Assembly (NCBI GenBank): GCA_019136935.1
Contig: JAGVTI010000023.1
Location: forward strand, 1-12,478
DNA: 12,478 nt
Direction: 5' to 3'
Origin: Deltaproteobacteria bacterium
GTDB lineage: Bacteria; Desulfobacterota; Syntrophia; Syntrophales; JAAYKM01
This document shows, in pieces, positions 6,165-12,478 of the stretch (positions are counted from its first letter, which is position 1; every line of letters begins with the position of its first letter). A program made the translations under genes and the position numbers. The notes under the pieces are model-generated. The model saw nothing but the letters and a program-made list of their open reading frames with translations, was not told the DNA's origin and made no database searches.

Positions 6165-7733
6165 TTAAATATCTGTTTCCGTCCTGATATCCAGAATCCG
6201 GTCCACGTTGAAGACGCGCTTATCCCCCCGGAGCCGGCAGTAGGCTTCGAGTCCCAGGAAGGGATGGCCGTTGTAGGCCATCTCCCGCACTTCAACCGGA
6301 AGAATCGTCCGTTTTGTCTTTTCGTCCTTGGCCTTGAGATAGACGATATCGATAGCCCGCTCATCGCTGATAGCCCGCTCCAGAAGCTGTATCTTGTCAG
6401 CACGGGAGAGCTTCTTCTCCGCCAGCCGGTACTGGCAACCCGTGAGAAACTTCATCACCTGCCAGTCCACCATGATGTGCCGCTTCTGGATGGGCCGGCG
6501 CAAAACGATCCCCCCGAGAGACGTGCAGCGGGAAAGGGCCACGTACATCTGCCCCGGTGCGAAGGTCCCCCGGCCGACGTCGATGATGACCCTGTCGAAG
6601 GTTTTTCCCTGGCTTTTGTGGATTGTCACGGCGAAGGCCAGGCGGAAAGGGTACTGGGTAAAAGAGCCGATCGTCTCGGAGGCCAATTGCCCGTCTTTGA
6701 CGACGAACCGGAAGATCTGCCAGGTGTTCGGGGCGATCTCCACGTCTTCCCCGTCCTCCAGCTCGGCGCAGATGAGTTCCGCCCCTTCCCCGTCCTTCGT
6801 CACGCCGGTCACCTTCCCGATCGTGCCGTTGATCCAGCGTCCGTAGGTGTCGTTGTTGAGCAGCATGATCTGGGCGCCGATCTTGAATTTCAACTCCTCG
6901 GCCGTGGGGAGATACTCACGACCGAAGTTCCCTTCGGTGTACCCCTGGACACGCCGCAGCTTTCCGGGCAGTTTCTCCAGATGCTCCTCGTTGATCCGGT
7001 CCGCCAGGTCGTTCGTGCTGGTCATGCAGATGTAAAAATCGTCCGGGGACGATGTGAAACCGGGATCGACGCGGCTGTTCAGAAAGCGGAGATCCTCATC
7101 GGTGACGCTCCGGTTACGGATGGCGTTCAGAAGACGGATGAATTCCTCGTCATGCTGGCGATAGACCTTCTCCAGTTCCACGAAAGTCAGGTCCAGTTCG
7201 CCGAAGACGGCGGCGCTGAAGAAGTAGGGCGTCCGGTAACACAGGCGGAAGACGTCTTTTTCCTTTCCTGCCAGCACCGGGGGAAGCTGGTAGAGATCGC
7301 CGATGAAAATCATCTGGACGCCGCCGAACGGCTCGTGCTCGTCGGGGCCGTTCAGGCGGAGAAATCGGTCCACGCAGTCCAGCAGGTCCGCCCGGACCAT
7401 GGACACCTCGTCGATGACGATCGTGTCGAACTTTTGATAGATGCTCTGGTCGCTTTTTTTCCGCTTCCGGCGGATGGCCTGGAGCGTCACGTCCGGCTTG
7501 AAGCCGCAGAAGGAGTGGATCGTCTGGCCCCCGACGTTGACCGCCGCCACCCCCGTCGGGGCCAGGATCGCCACCCGCTTCCCCGTGTTCCGCCGGAAGT
7601 AATTGAGCAGGGTGGACTTCCCCGTTCCGGCCCGTCCGGTGATGAACAGGTGCCGCTTCGTCCCCTCCATCCAATCAAGCGCGCACTGAAATTCGTGATT
7701 GAATTCAATTTTTGCGGTCGTCCGGGTCAGCAT
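6165..7733 (-). CDS. Pif1/RecD-type SF1 helicase with C-terminal WYL-like domain
   Basis: A 522-residue protein. The SF1B helicase motifs run in order: Walker A GRAGTGKST (33-41), motif Ia APTGVAA (58-64), Walker B IDEVSM (107-112), motif III GDLYQLPPV (145-153), then TIHKSQGKTFDRVIID (about 370-385) and YVALSRCTSLGGI (about 397-409). The closest type is the Pif1 family, 5'-3' helicases that clear G-quadruplexes and help replication or recombination. Residues about 460-517 form a WYL-like domain (AIDIVYLKAKDEKTKR, 'ILPVEVREMAYNG' and 'YCRLRGDKRVFNVDRIL'), a ligand- or nucleic-acid-sensing module usually seen in transcription regulators. The start is ATG 7733-7731 with AGGGGG upstream, preferred to the TTG one codon earlier. 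It is a single gene, divergent from the thioredoxin-like gene. Confidence 0.9.
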   Translation of the reverse strand: MLTRTTAKIEFNHEFQCALDWMEGTKRHLFITGRAGTGKSTLLNYFRRNTGKRVAILAPTGVAAVNVGGQTIHSFCGFKPDVTLQAIRRKRKKSDQSIYQKFDTIVIDEVSMVRADLLDCVDRFLRLNGPDEHEPFGGVQMIFIGDLYQLPPVLAGKEKDVFRLCYRTPYFFSAAVFGELDLTFVELEKVYRQHDEEFIRLLNAIRNRSVTDEDLRFLNSRVDPGFTSSPDDFYICMTSTNDLADRINEEHLEKLPGKLRRVQGYTEGNFGREYLPTAEELKFKIGAQIMLLNNDTYGRWINGTIGKVTGVTKDGEGAELICAELEDGEDVEIAPNTWQIFRFVVKDGQLASETIGSFTQYPFRLAFAVTIHKSQGKTFDRVIIDVGRGTFAPGQMYVALSRCTSLGGIVLRRPIQKRHIMVDWQVMKFLTGCQYRLAEKKLSRADKIQLLERAISDERAIDIVYLKAKDEKTKRTILPVEVREMAYNGHPFLGLEAYCRLRGDKRVFNVDRILDIRTETDI

Positions 7734-7904
7734 CAAAATCCCCCTGGGGGTTTACCTTGATAAAGGTCGAACTGCCCTGTTTATTACCCCGGCAATTCAA
7801 CATATTCCATCCCGTCATTCCCCAGAAATCAGAAATCGATAATGGATCTGAATGGATAACGGATCGGGTCCGGCATGGCGTTTGTGATGTCCGCTTTCCG
7901 GAGT

Positions 7905-7933
7905 AATATATTCTGCGAATGTGCCGAAGTCAA
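7905..7933 (-). promoter_or_regulatory. Likely sigma70-type promoter of the helicase gene
   Basis: On the minus strand TTGACT (7933-7928) and TATATT (7910-7905) are separated by 17 bases. This is near consensus. Transcription would start near 7898 and leave a leader of about 165 bases before the helicase ATG. Confidence 0.55.
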
Positions 7934-8028
7934 CAAAAGACCGCCTCGACCGGTCTGCGTCAGGCATCCCGTGGAATCCGGTCATTGCCCGTTGTTTCGA
8001 TGATTTGCCTGATCGTGAATTGGATCTG

Positions 8029-8056
8029 TTGACATGAGTCTCATCGCCATTAAATT
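8029..8056 (+). promoter_or_regulatory. Likely sigma70-type promoter of the Sec thioredoxin-like gene
   Basis: A perfect TTGACA (8029-8034) is followed after 16 bases by TAAATT (8051-8056). Transcription would start near 8063 and give a leader of about 70 bases. No operator-like repeat stands out. Confidence 0.55.
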
Positions 8057-8132
8057 CTAACTTGTACGAGCTGTCGGAGGCGGTGAATCAATCGTAACCT
8101 GGGCAAATTTTCTCCAGAAAGGAGGTTTGGGC

Positions 8133-8699
8133 ATGTCAATCAACTGGATCACGTCATTCGAGAAAGCGTTGGAAAAGGCAAAAAAAGAGGACAAACTGGT
8201 CTTTCTCGATTTCTTCAACCCCAACTGAATCGGCTGCAAAAGAATGGACGCGGTCGCGTACCCAGAACCTGCAGTCATCGAGTTCGTCAACACGAATCTC
8301 ATCCCGCTCCGGATTCCCGCCGTCGATCACGACCTGGCGGTCGAGTACCGCATCAAATGGACGCCGTCCCTGTTGATTCTCGACGAAAAAGGCACGGAGC
8401 ACTATCGTACCCTCGGCTTCTTCTGGCCCCAGGAACTGATCCCCTCCCTGCTCCTGGGCATGGGGAAGGCCTATTTCGACAAACCGGACCGGGTCAAGGC
8501 GGCGTCATGCTTCGGTCGCATCATCGAGGAATACCCGAAGAGCTTCCAGACACCGGAAGCCATCTACATGAAGGGTGTCTCGGATTATATCGCGACCAAG
8601 AACGCGGCCAACTTGATCGGCATCTACGACCGGTTGTCTGCCGAAGACCCCGACAGCCAGTGGGCCATGCGGGCAAATCCCTACAGCTTTCTGAAATGA
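8133..8699 (+). CDS. Thioredoxin-like selenoprotein (U-x-x-C motif, TGA codon 32) with a TPR-like C-terminus
   Basis: A 188-residue protein when the in-frame TGA at 8226-8228 is read as Sec. The ATG at 8133 is preceded by an excellent AGAAAGGAGG (8116-8125), while the next in-frame ATG (8244, after the TGA) has none and would cut off the redox site. Residues about 20-105 are a thioredoxin fold: LVFLDFFNPN-U32-IGC35-KRMD matches the '[W/N]-C-x-x-C-K-x-M-D' site of thioredoxin-like proteins with the first Cys replaced by Sec, and the cis-Pro loop is WTPSLLIL. There is no signal peptide, so it is cytoplasmic. Residues about 110-185 are helical and TPR-like (KAASCFGRIIEEYPKS, 'APEAIYMKGVSDY'-type pattern). 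I recall Geobacter-like bacteria carrying relatives with Cys or Sec here. It probably reduces disulfides or peroxides or handles selenium; partners are unknown. It has its own promoter and terminator, so it is a single-gene unit. Confidence 0.9.
8226..8256 (+). promoter_or_regulatory. In-frame TGA (Sec codon) plus SECIS-like hairpin in the thioredoxin-like gene
   Basis: TGA (8226-8228) is followed two bases later by a 7-pair stem, CGGCUGC (8231-8237) with GCGGUCG (8250-8256), including two G-U pairs, closing a 12-base loop (8238-8249). The loop carries GG at 8246-8247, 18-19 bases after the TGA, in the range expected for the SelB contact bases of a bacterial SECIS. The stem also lies in coding sequence, so conservation in relatives is needed to prove it. 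Confidence 0.6.
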
Positions 8700-8756
8700 G
8701 CGGGCAAATCAAAACAAACAAGGAATACATCTACTCGTGATTAATTTTAACCGGTA

Positions 8757-8782
8757 AAGGCAGGGCCCAACCGCCCTGCCTT
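8757..8782 (+). terminator. Terminator-like hairpin after the thioredoxin-like gene
   Basis: AAGGCAGGGC (8757-8766) and GCCCTGCCTT (8773-8782) form a perfect 10-bp stem with loop CCAACC. The 3' side runs into TTCATTATACTTT, a broken T-tract. It lies between two convergent genes (stops at 8699 and 8964) and may also stop transcription from the right, since the stem is flanked by AAs on its 5' arm. Confidence 0.7.
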
Positions 8783-8803
8783 CATTATACTTTCCCATAT
8801 CCT

Positions 8804-8940
8804 GTCATTTCGACCGCAGGGAGAAACCTTGCTTTTTATAATACCTGTCGCATAAGATTCCTCGTATATGTTCGGAATGACAATGAGATGGAAGATAAAA
8901 TCTTCAAGATTTCTCGCCGCTCGTGCTCCTCGAAATGACA
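8804..8940. repeat. Dispersed palindromic repeat, copy B (best preserved)
   Basis: The outer arms GTCATTTCGACCGCAGGGAG (from 8804) and an inverted arm ending CCTCGAAATGACA (8906-8940, beginning AAGATTTCTCGCC) face each other. A third, diverged arm lies between them at 8854-8882 (AAGATTCCTCG to TTCGGAATGACA). This looks like a nested or tandem insertion of small palindromic units. Related copies are at 5957-6072 and 11443-11471. All three are intergenic and lie near gene ends. Confidence 0.8.
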
Positions 8941-8963
8941 ACAGGATTCGCTGAGTGGGAACC

Positions 8964-11111
8964 CTAAGCCAGCAGAAACGCCAGCAGCACCGGGCCAACC
9001 ATCAGTATGGCCGTGATGTCGAGGCCCAAAAGCGGCACCAGGACCAACCCGGCCAGAAGCGACGCCAGGCAGCCGCCGAAAAGGTCCGCTCCGTAGAGGG
9101 GAGCGATGACGTGTTCCTGGTCCCGGACCCCGTGAATGCTGGCATAGGCAAAGACGGCGGCCACGAAAAATCCGGAAGCACCCAGGAGCAACGCGGCCCC
9201 CGTCAGGCCGAGGGGAATGCTTACCCCGACCAGAGCGGCGATGCCCGCAGTCAGGAGAAGGAACCCGGCCAGGATCGAGGGACCCCGCCACCGCTTCGCC
9301 CGGCTCCCGCCCCGGACCAGCCAGTGATTGACCAGGAATGCGCCGAGGGCCAGCCCGGCCATGAACGCCATGAGCAGGAGTCCGATGTCCCGGTACAGGA
9401 CGCCCTGCTTCACCTGGTAATACAGGATCAGGATCGTCTCCTGCACCATGCCGATGAAGGCCGCCGTAAAAACGAGAAGCCCCCTTCTGAGACCTTCTTT
9501 CAGGCGGGAAAGCAGGAAAAGCAGGACCAGCCCCAGGCACGTCAGGCCCGAGGCAAGCAGGATCGTTCGGGTTGAGACATGGACCGTCGCGTTTCCCAGG
9601 GCCGGAAAGAATTTCGACAGCCACAGAAGAAGGGTATAACGGTAACATAGGGGGCGCGTATCCGAATTCGGCACCCCGTCTCCTGCACGGAGGAGCAGGT
9701 TGATTTCGGAAAAACGATCGTTCGTATACAGGTAGCGGAGATAGGGAGGAGATACCAGGCAGGCCGTTAACCCCCTTTCCTGCCAGCGATCAACCGGGAT
9801 CGCGGGAGAACTCGGCAGCGGTGCCGCGGAAGCCAGGATGACGTTGGTCGTCCCGGGAAGAAAAACCACGTGGGGAAAAGCACGGGACAGGGCGGCGTGG
9901 ACACTCAGCATGCGTTCCCGCAGGGCCGGGCTCCAGTAGTTTTCCGCCGACCGGAGACGAAGGGCCATCACCCCGCCGGGGTTCAACCGCCTCGCGCACT
10001 GCCGGAAGAATTCCTCCGTGTAGAAGCGGTTTGCCTGCCCCGAATCCGGTTCGGGCATCCCGACGAGAACCAGATCGCAGGAGCCGCTTCGCGCAAGAAA
10101 TTGCCGGGGATCGGCATAGACCAGGCGGACGGTTCGATCACGGAGGGAATCACGGATGGTCGGAGGAAGCCAGGGAAGAACGATTCCAACCAGGACGGGA
10201 TTCAGGTCCACGACGGTGATTTGCGCCGGGCGATGCTTGATCAATTCCGCAACCAGCCCTTCAGGGCCTCCTCCCAGGACCAGGACCGACCGGGGCCGGG
10301 GATGCTGAAGGGCGGCCGGGTGGACGAAGGCCGCGGCGTCGGTCCCTTCGGTTTCGAAGGAAAGGACGTCATTTTCATAAACCGCCACCTGGCCCGAGCG
10401 CCCCGTGACGGTAACCCGGCCATACGCCGAATCGCGGCTTTCCAGCAGGTCGGGATGATTCCAGGCCGTCGTTCCCCGGTCAATCGCTGATACAGGCCAC
10501 AGCAGGCAAAGCCAGATGAACGATAAGACAAAGACGGTGAACCGGAACGGGCGAGGCCGTCTTTCCGCCGAAACGGCCGCCGCAACCAGGGCAAAAATAC
10601 CGCAGACGAGGGCGACTGCCAGGTTCCGGATGCCCCAGGTGAGAACAACCGTCGCCAAGAGGCCCCCGATCACGCCGCCGGCGCACTCGACGGCATAGGC
10701 GGCGGCCAGCGTTTTTCCTCTCCCGCAGAATTGCCGGGCGCTTTCCCAGAAGAGCCAGCCCAGCAGAAGGCCGGGAGGCAGCATGGCCAGGATGACGATC
10801 CCGAATTGCTGGAGGAAGGACAGATACGCCCCCGGCACCCCGGCAAACAGGACCCGGCTGCCGCGGATGAAGAGGACGTCCAGAAGCAGAAAAACCGCCC
10901 AGAGGAGAAACAGGACGGAGACGGTCCTGGAAGAATCGGTATTGATCCGGGAACCGATCCAGGTTCCGGCAGCGCTCCAGAGGAGCCACATCCCCAGGGC
11001 CAGGATGTAGAAAAGCTCCACGCCATAGAGTGCGACGTTCAATTCCCTCAGCAGCACCACCTGCCCCAGAATCGAAATCAGGCCGATACAAAAAAGGAAC
11101 AGACTATTCAT
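8964..11111 (-). CDS. Polytopic membrane protein fused to a spermidine-synthase-like domain
   Basis: A 715-residue protein. The N-terminal part (about 1-210) has some six or seven hydrophobic helices, starting NSLFLFCIGLISILGQVVLLRE, a signature of this fused family. The middle (about 225-460) is a spermidine-synthase-like methyltransferase fold with the nucleotide-binding loop VLVLGGGPEGLVAELIKH (about 276-293) and the acidic VVDLNP (about 300-305) that would bind the adenosyl cofactor. The C-terminal part (about 515-715) has several more helices. Fused proteins of this kind are common in anaerobes; polyamine synthesis has not been shown for most, and some may modify lipids or other membrane substrates. 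The ATG at 11111 begins the family signature; GTG at 11123 is an in-frame alternative, and neither has a clear ribosome site. Nothing ties it functionally to the Sec genes. Confidence 0.85.
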   Translation of the reverse strand: MNSLFLFCIGLISILGQVVLLRELNVALYGVELFYILALGMWLLWSAAGTWIGSRINTDSSRTVSVLFLLWAVFLLLDVLFIRGSRVLFAGVPGAYLSFLQQFGIVILAMLPPGLLLGWLFWESARQFCGRGKTLAAAYAVECAGGVIGGLLATVVLTWGIRNLAVALVCGIFALVAAAVSAERRPRPFRFTVFVLSFIWLCLLWPVSAIDRGTTAWNHPDLLESRDSAYGRVTVTGRSGQVAVYENDVLSFETEGTDAAAFVHPAALQHPRPRSVLVLGGGPEGLVAELIKHRPAQITVVDLNPVLVGIVLPWLPPTIRDSLRDRTVRLVYADPRQFLARSGSCDLVLVGMPEPDSGQANRFYTEEFFRQCARRLNPGGVMALRLRSAENYWSPALRERMLSVHAALSRAFPHVVFLPGTTNVILASAAPLPSSPAIPVDRWQERGLTACLVSPPYLRYLYTNDRFSEINLLLRAGDGVPNSDTRPLCYRYTLLLWLSKFFPALGNATVHVSTRTILLASGLTCLGLVLLFLLSRLKEGLRRGLLVFTAAFIGMVQETILILYYQVKQGVLYRDIGLLLMAFMAGLALGAFLVNHWLVRGGSRAKRWRGPSILAGFLLLTAGIAALVGVSIPLGLTGAALLLGASGFFVAAVFAYASIHGVRDQEHVIAPLYGADLFGGCLASLLAGLVLVPLLGLDITAILMVGPVLLAFLLA

Positions 11112-11513
11112 GGCGAACAACACAAATGCTGAAAAAATTCTAATTAAAAAGCAACTTACCTTATTTTATTGATTGTAAAAGATTAAACCTGAATGTTCGT
11201 CAGCCTTTCCCGGCAGATTACAATTTTCTTTCCCATAGAGATAATCGCTGCCGCACCAAAGCCTTCCCATGTCTTCGATAAGTTTGTCAATCACCATCAG
11301 ACTTCCACACGTCATTCATCCGCCGGTTCAAATTGCACAGCACTTAATGCCGGTGTGACACATCCCAAAAGCATGATGACATATACGGTAACCCAGAAAA
11401 TAATTGTTTTAGAATTGAATCACAACAGCATATTAAGGGGAAGAGATTCTTCGGCTAACGCTCAGAATGACATTGCGACACAACCTCCTGCTCCGGCGTG
11501 ACGTTTTTGATAT
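11112..11513. other. AT-richer intergenic stretch
   Basis: Base composition falls in GC compared with the flanking spermidine-synthase-like gene. The open frame 11193-11501 on the plus strand has no recognisable content. A 49-codon minus-strand frame (ending in GLIFYNQ near 11169) has a weak ribosome site and no known similarity. The minus-strand promoter of the spermidine-synthase-like gene should lie here. The right end carries repeat copy C (11443-11471). Confidence 0.5.
11443..11471. repeat. Dispersed palindromic repeat, copy C (single arm)
   Basis: GAGATTCTTCGG...CTCAGAATGACA resembles the right-hand arms at 8854-8882 and 8906-8940 (AAGATT...GAATGACA or GAAATGACA). No matching left arm was seen nearby, so this is probably a solo or decayed copy. 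Confidence 0.6.
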
Positions 11514-12478
11514 TTACTTGCCGATGTAATAAGGTTCTGTCGCTTTTGATTTTGTTTCCGAAACCTTTTGGACATCTCGGCAGCGGCTGAATAAAGGATC
11601 GAAAAAGGTTTTTTCTATCTCCGGCGCAAGCCGGCGCGTCTTTTGTTCCAGTTTCTCTTTATCGGCAATCAACCACGCCTTGAACTCCTGATATCCGGCA
11701 TAGAGTTGCATTATCCTCTGATCGATCGTCTCCGTTCTTTTTTCAGTGCGTTTTGGATTGGAGGTTTTCGCGTCCCATACCAATACCTGATCTATTATTC
11801 GGCGCAACTTGACCGTGTCCCGAAAGGCATAACTACTGATGGCCGGTCCCAGAAACATTTCCGGACTCGGGAAGGGCAAGCGTTCGTGCTCATTGTTTTT
11901 TTCATAACACCATTGGTACCGTTCCCGCAGTTGGGCCGCATAAAACCAGAATACGGCCTCGTCTTTTTTCCCGTGCTGAAAGAACATGGAGGAAATCCCG
12001 TATAAATTATACGGATCTTTAAGAATGTCCGGATTTCTTGTTGCCGTTTCGGCCGCTGCCAAAGCCACCGATTGATCGCAGGATTTCATGCGATCCTTCA
12101 ACGCTTCAGGCGTATCGTAAACCAGTTCGGCAACGATGGCTTCCAAGTTCTTATACCGCGCCGGTCCCGGCGGGTTTTTCGACAATCTGTCAAAAAACTT
12201 AATAACGATAATATTCTTCTCCGAACGAGATTGCTTAACCTCTTCTTTTAGATCATCCCAGTTTGGTTTGATTCCGGCGTGTTCTTCTAGGGATAACAAA
12301 GTCCCGAGCGTCAGGAGTTTGTGACCATTATCATAACTTCCATGATATAAAATTGCATGCTGCAAAGGAGTAAGAAGGTTCAGGGTACGCGCCCTTAAAT
12401 CGCCACCATGTGCAACCAGCAACCTTATCATCGCAATATTACCGCTCTCAGCAGCAATATGCAGCGGTGTCCGGCTTT
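11514..12478 (-). CDS. Ankyrin-repeat protein, C-terminal part (5' end outside the window)
   Basis: The frame is open to the window edge, giving 320 visible residues and a TAA stop at 11516-11514. The first visible residues, SRTPLHIAAESGNIAMIRLL, are a classic ankyrin repeat, and VAHGGDLRARTLNLLTPLQHAI is a second, degenerate one. After that come about 260 residues of charged, mostly helical sequence with no domain I recognise. It contains a block rich in aromatic residues (about residues 165-190, with MFFQHGKKDEAVFWFYAAQL) that resembles a TPR- or Sel1-like helix pair. Ankyrin repeats bind proteins; the partner is unknown. The ATG at 12431 is internal to a repeat and is not the start. Codon use is less GC-rich than in the neighbouring genes, which hints at separate acquisition. 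Confidence 0.8.
   Translation of the reverse strand, partial: SRTPLHIAAESGNIAMIRLLVAHGGDLRARTLNLLTPLQHAILYHGSYDNGHKLLTLGTLLSLEEHAGIKPNWDDLKEEVKQSRSEKNIIVIKFFDRLSKNPPGPARYKNLEAIVAELVYDTPEALKDRMKSCDQSVALAAAETATRNPDILKDPYNLYGISSMFFQHGKKDEAVFWFYAAQLRERYQWCYEKNNEHERLPFPSPEMFLGPAISSYAFRDTVKLRRIIDQVLVWDAKTSNPKRTEKRTETIDQRIMQLYAGYQEFKAWLIADKEKLEQKTRRLAPEIEKTFFDPLFSRCRDVQKVSETKSKATEPYYIGK

Larger units (their letters stand above)
7734..8132. other. Divergent promoter region between helicase and thioredoxin-like genes
   Basis: These 399 bases hold no convincing gene. They contain one good promoter for each flanking gene (7905-7933 minus, 8029-8056 plus), a CCCCC-T-GGGGG palindrome next to the helicase ribosome site, and otherwise sequence in which I recognise nothing. 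I looked for a tRNA-Sec gene and did not see one. Confidence 0.55.

Noticed and set aside
6114..7760. Open frame of 548 codons on the plus strand
   Set aside because: It is antisense to the helicase, whose motifs are unmistakable; the composition is that of a complement frame.
8244..8699. Thioredoxin-like gene starting at the ATG at 8244
   Set aside because: It would begin just after the active site, with no ribosome site, while AGAAAGGAGG precedes the ATG at 8133 in the same frame.
547..8699. TGA read as a general sense codon (Trp or Gly code)
   Set aside because: TGA ends the thioredoxin-like, SdpI-like and first YeeE genes normally, Trp is encoded by TGG throughout, and the in-frame TGAs occur only once per gene, two of them at catalytic-type Cys positions.
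8697..8748. Read-through of the final TGA of the thioredoxin-like gene as a second Sec
   Set aside because: It would add only a short tail rich in Lys, Asn and Thr, with no motif; the fold is complete before it.
11169..11318. Small 49-codon minus-strand frame in the gap
   Set aside because: The ribosome site is weak, there is no recognised similarity, and two stops lie just upstream. It may be real but I cannot support it.

Overview
The window looks like part of a chromosome from an anaerobic, GC-rich Desulfobacterota-type bacterium (the former deltaproteobacteria). This is an inference. It rests on an eleven-heme cytochrome c, a split YeeE/YedE transporter pair, a thioredoxin-like protein of a type I associate with Geobacter-like and Syntrophus-like bacteria, and dispersed GTCATTtCGA...TCGaAATGAC repeats. 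No rRNA, tRNA, CRISPR array, phage gene or transposase was found.

The main observation is that three genes each contain one in-frame TGA that makes best sense as selenocysteine (Sec, U). They are an exported 11-heme cytochrome c (547-1800, U57), one half of a split YeeE/YedE membrane transporter (3382-3909 minus, U134 in a motif where relatives carry Cys), and a thioredoxin-like protein (8133-8699, U32 in a U-x-x-C redox motif). In each case the frame resumes unchanged and both sides are clearly coding. A potential SECIS-like hairpin follows each TGA, weakest in the transporter. TGA is also used as an ordinary stop (thioredoxin-like, SdpI-like and YeeE genes), so this is not a general codon reassignment. 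A pipeline that treats TGA only as stop would truncate or split all three genes.

Layout: 1-182 (minus) is the N-terminus of a PAS-domain sensor. Divergent from it, a likely sigma70 promoter with an internal inverted repeat drives the Sec-cytochrome and a secreted tandem-rhodanese protein. These two are tightly coupled, because the rhodanese ribosome site overlaps the cytochrome stop codon. A strong hairpin (2780-2821) separates them from a convergent minus-strand set: DUF4139 protein (4430-5875), SdpI-like membrane protein (3994-4365), Sec-YeeE half (3382-3909) and Cys-YeeE half (2858-3385). The two YeeE halves overlap by ATGA.

Further right come a Pif1-type helicase with a C-terminal WYL-like domain (6165-7733, minus), the divergent Sec thioredoxin-like gene with its own promoter (8133-8699), a terminator hairpin, a dispersed repeat, a large membrane protein fused to a spermidine-synthase-like domain (8964-11111, minus), an AT-richer gap, and the C-terminal part of an ankyrin-repeat protein (11514-12478, minus, entering from outside the window).

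Working model (inference): the exported cytochrome, the exported rhodanese and the split YeeE channel form a module for extracytoplasmic redox handling and uptake of sulfur or selenium compounds, with Sec at reactive positions. The Sec thioredoxin-like protein may be a cytoplasmic reductant linked by proximity only. The helicase, spermidine-synthase-like and ankyrin genes have no evident link to this module. The Sec machinery genes (selA, selB, selC, selD) are not in the window and must be sought elsewhere in the genome.
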